Assembly (NCBI GenBank): GCA_963971425.1
Contig: OZ020524.1
Span: forward strand, 20,885,022 to 20,949,021
Origin: Bryoerythrophyllum caledonicum
Taxonomy: Eukaryota; Streptophyta; Bryopsida; Pottiales; Pottiaceae
DNA length: 64,000 nucleotides
Direction of reading: 5' to 3'
The position numbers and the translations under genes were made by a program. The notes below the pieces were generated by a model. That model did no database searches. It was not told the origin of the DNA and was given only the letters and a program-made list of their open reading frames with translations. This document shows positions 62,332 to 64,000 of the stretch, one piece after another; the first letter of the stretch is position 1, and every line of letters starts with the position of its first letter.

Positions 62332-63156
62332 TCTTCGTACCGGATATCATTACCAAGGTGATGGAAATTGAGGTCCGAGTATTATATTAGTGGAGTTGGT
62401 TTTTAAACAATTCTCATTAAGTGTATTGACTAAAATTGACGAGGATGATGGATTTTGAAGTATGCTATCATAGCTTTCTTCAAAATTGCATCAGTCCTAC
62501 ATGACAACAAGAATATAAATGCAATATGAAATACCACTACAGGTTATTATAATCTCAGGACATGTAGACAAAACTCCACGACGTAGACTAAACTCATAAT
62601 GGTATAGTTCAAAGCATACTTTCTGGTTTGGAATCACAGTCTCCACCGCTTCTGGAGTTAATTGTGCCTTCGCTAGTGATGGGGTTGATTCCTCAATATC
62701 CTCCGTAATTGCATCAGTTCCTCCTCTTTCCTTGCCCTTCTACACACACATTAGTATCAAAAATTAGATGAAAGTATAGGAACAATGAAGATGAAGTTAG
62801 CTAGGTCAGCATATCATTGTTACATAAACTCTTGCAAAGACATTCAGAAATTGACGTAAACATAACTATAAACTACTTTAACTAAAAAGTCTTACAATTG
62901 AATCTCCTTCATTGTCAAGAACAAGGTGTTGTTCTCCATCTCTATCACGTTGTCTTAGATAATATGACAACACCCTTGTAGTATCAGAAATGTCAGTGTC
63001 AGAAATATTTGCCTTTCTCCTTCCCATCCTTGCCCTCTGCAATTGCTTACAACTTGAAAACAAGATGCCTTGCCTCGTACGCTTCTTCTTCCTCTCACTT
63101 TCTATAACTAGACAATCCGTCGTAGTTTCCTCATTCCAACCTAATGACAATTCCAT

Positions 63157-63830
63157 AAACCCAGGCGTACAAATAAATTTGAAAACCTCTCTTTTAAGGT
63201 TGTGCAGACAACTTTGAAAGATGCTTCTTAATTGAATTTAGAAGTTTCCAACTCATTATTGCTATATTAATTTGTATACAACTTGGCAGAAATATGATAG
63301 CTTCCTCTCTGTCAACCGCCGCCATTCACTTCAATAATTATTCACATTTTATTTATAACTTACATATTTATGAGTTGTTTGTCACTAATTGTTATTTTGG
63401 ATTCATTGTCGTCATTCTAATGCCTGATAATAACCAGTCACTTTAATTCATGAACATGATGGATTGCCAACCTTTCAATCTTATTCCAATCATACAGTGC
63501 AGTCAGAGTGCAATTATACACCGTGAATTGTGCCTTCGTCTATTCTTTAAAAGTTTCTCTAATTGCATCTATCCGCTGTCATTCACTTTCAAGAATAGGA
63601 CATGCAAAAATACGGAATCTCAACGTTTTCTTTTTCATGTATGGCTATTATGTTAAAGGAATTTTATTCTTGGATTACTCCCAAAATTTACTTCTAGTAA
63701 ATAATTTACATTTGTCCCTGTTAGAAGTTTTTGTTTGTGCAAGTACTTAATCTTTTGTGCCTCTGCTAAACTCCCTCTTTTGTATCGGTTTCATTTTGTC
63801 TTTGTGAGGTTGCAATTTACTTAGACTACA
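63157..63830. promoter_or_regulatory. Bidirectional promoter region of copy 2
   Basis: This gap lies between the minus-strand gene start (63156) and the transposase start (63831), 674 bp. It keeps the divergent layout of copies 1 and 3. Frames in this gap have no recognisable motif. Confidence 0.4.
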
Positions 63831-64000
63831 GTGGCCTTCATTCGTGCTGATTTGCATTCTGTGCCAGTTACATTTCCATTGGGTGAAGATGGTCATGCCA
63901 TGGTCACTTCCACGACTCTAGGTCTGAGGTTTCAATTTTGTGAAGAGTCTGTCTTTGTGGAAGAAGTGGTTTTTGACATTACAACGGGACAAGTCTCGCA
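63831..64000 (+). pseudogene. MULE-like transposase of copy 2, N-terminal end only
   Basis: The frame from 63831 reads VAFIRADLHSVPVTFPLGED, then GHAMVTSTTTLGLRFQF and VVFDITTGQVS. It aligns with the first 65 residues of the copy 3 transposase (VPICFAVADDGLAM, RLSQRFRI, EEFDPDTGELTH). The position of the start codon is GTG, where copies 1 and 3 have ATG. The gene continues beyond the window. Confidence 0.65.

Larger units (their letters stand above)
42527..63156 (-). pseudogene. ParB-like/methyltransferase gene of transposon copy 2, split by copy 3
   Basis: Exons found by splice sites and by alignment to copy 3: 63156-62896, 62736-62620, 60986-60894, [copy 3 in the next intron], 47646-47575, 46847-46773, 46639-46062 (ParB-like, FFVWDGNHRYNAWW), 45957-45762, 45634-45437, about 45328-45110, about 45033-44793, about 44700-43944, about 43867-43516 (LDLIIADIPENLP), about 43400-43155 (ends VLDWNASTG), about 43055-42862 (ICACQSLGRHIVAFEED), about 42766-42527. 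At least three in-frame stops occur (for example after HPNDKS, after SCVKVR, and in the exon near 45200). It has an intron within the part matching copy 3 exon 7 that copy 3 lacks, and a longer C-terminus. Confidence 0.7.
35444..64000. mobile_element. MULE-like ParB/methyltransferase transposon, copy 2 (outer, runs past window)
   Basis: The left terminus GGGGAATGCTATTCTGTGAG at 35444, with GTGAGC-type subterminal repeats (35459-35511), matches the copy 3 end. The minus-strand gene of this copy runs from 63156 to 42527, and its transposase starts at 63831 and leaves the window. Three insertions interrupt it: an LTR-type unit (35727-41168), a TTAA element (41441-42372), and transposon copy 3 (48144-60724). 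Without these, its visible sequence would be about 9.6 kb. The right end is not in the window. Confidence 0.75.

Overview
This window looks like nuclear DNA of a land plant: spliced genes with GT-AG introns, a plant-type class II PRPP synthetase, a plant DENN-domain gene, telo-box motifs, and CACTA and Tourist-type elements. I could not identify the species; a non-seed plant is only a guess.

The left third (1-19 kb) holds two ordinary host genes. A 19-exon DENN-domain gene (8387-14966, +) converges tail-to-tail on a 7-exon ribose-phosphate pyrophosphokinase gene (18249-15653, -). They are preceded by AT-rich DNA (1-6.5 kb) with MITEs.

The rest (19-64 kb) is almost entirely mobile DNA and is dominated by one unusual transposon family, present as three copies. 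Each copy has a MULE-like DDE transposase (two exons, Cys/His-rich N-terminal domain, C-terminal SWIM motif). Head-to-head with it, across about 0.6 kb, lies a second multi-exon gene. That gene encodes a ParB-like domain (DGNHR motif) followed by a circularly permuted DNA amino-methyltransferase-like domain. Copy 3 (48144-60724) is nearly whole: TIRs beginning GGGGATTGCTATC, a 10-bp target duplication, an open 1,110-codon ParB/methyltransferase gene in 10 exons, and a 1,186-codon transposase with one in-frame stop. It is nested in an intron of copy 2 (35444 to beyond 64000), which is also interrupted by an LTR-type unit and a TTAA-flanked element. Copy 1 (about 24.1-31.15 kb) is older, with a stop-ridden but frame-preserved transposase.

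The introns of the ParB/methyltransferase gene carry hairpin repeats that differ between copies. Copy 3's intron 2 is filled by about 30 short hairpins at a very regular spacing of about 64-65 bp.

Other content includes a CACTA (Tnp2) fragment, two copies of an LTR-associated unit with a 653-aa ORF, a piggyBac-like TTAA/CCCC element family, a 78-bp retroposon-like insert with a 14-bp duplication, and several minisatellites.
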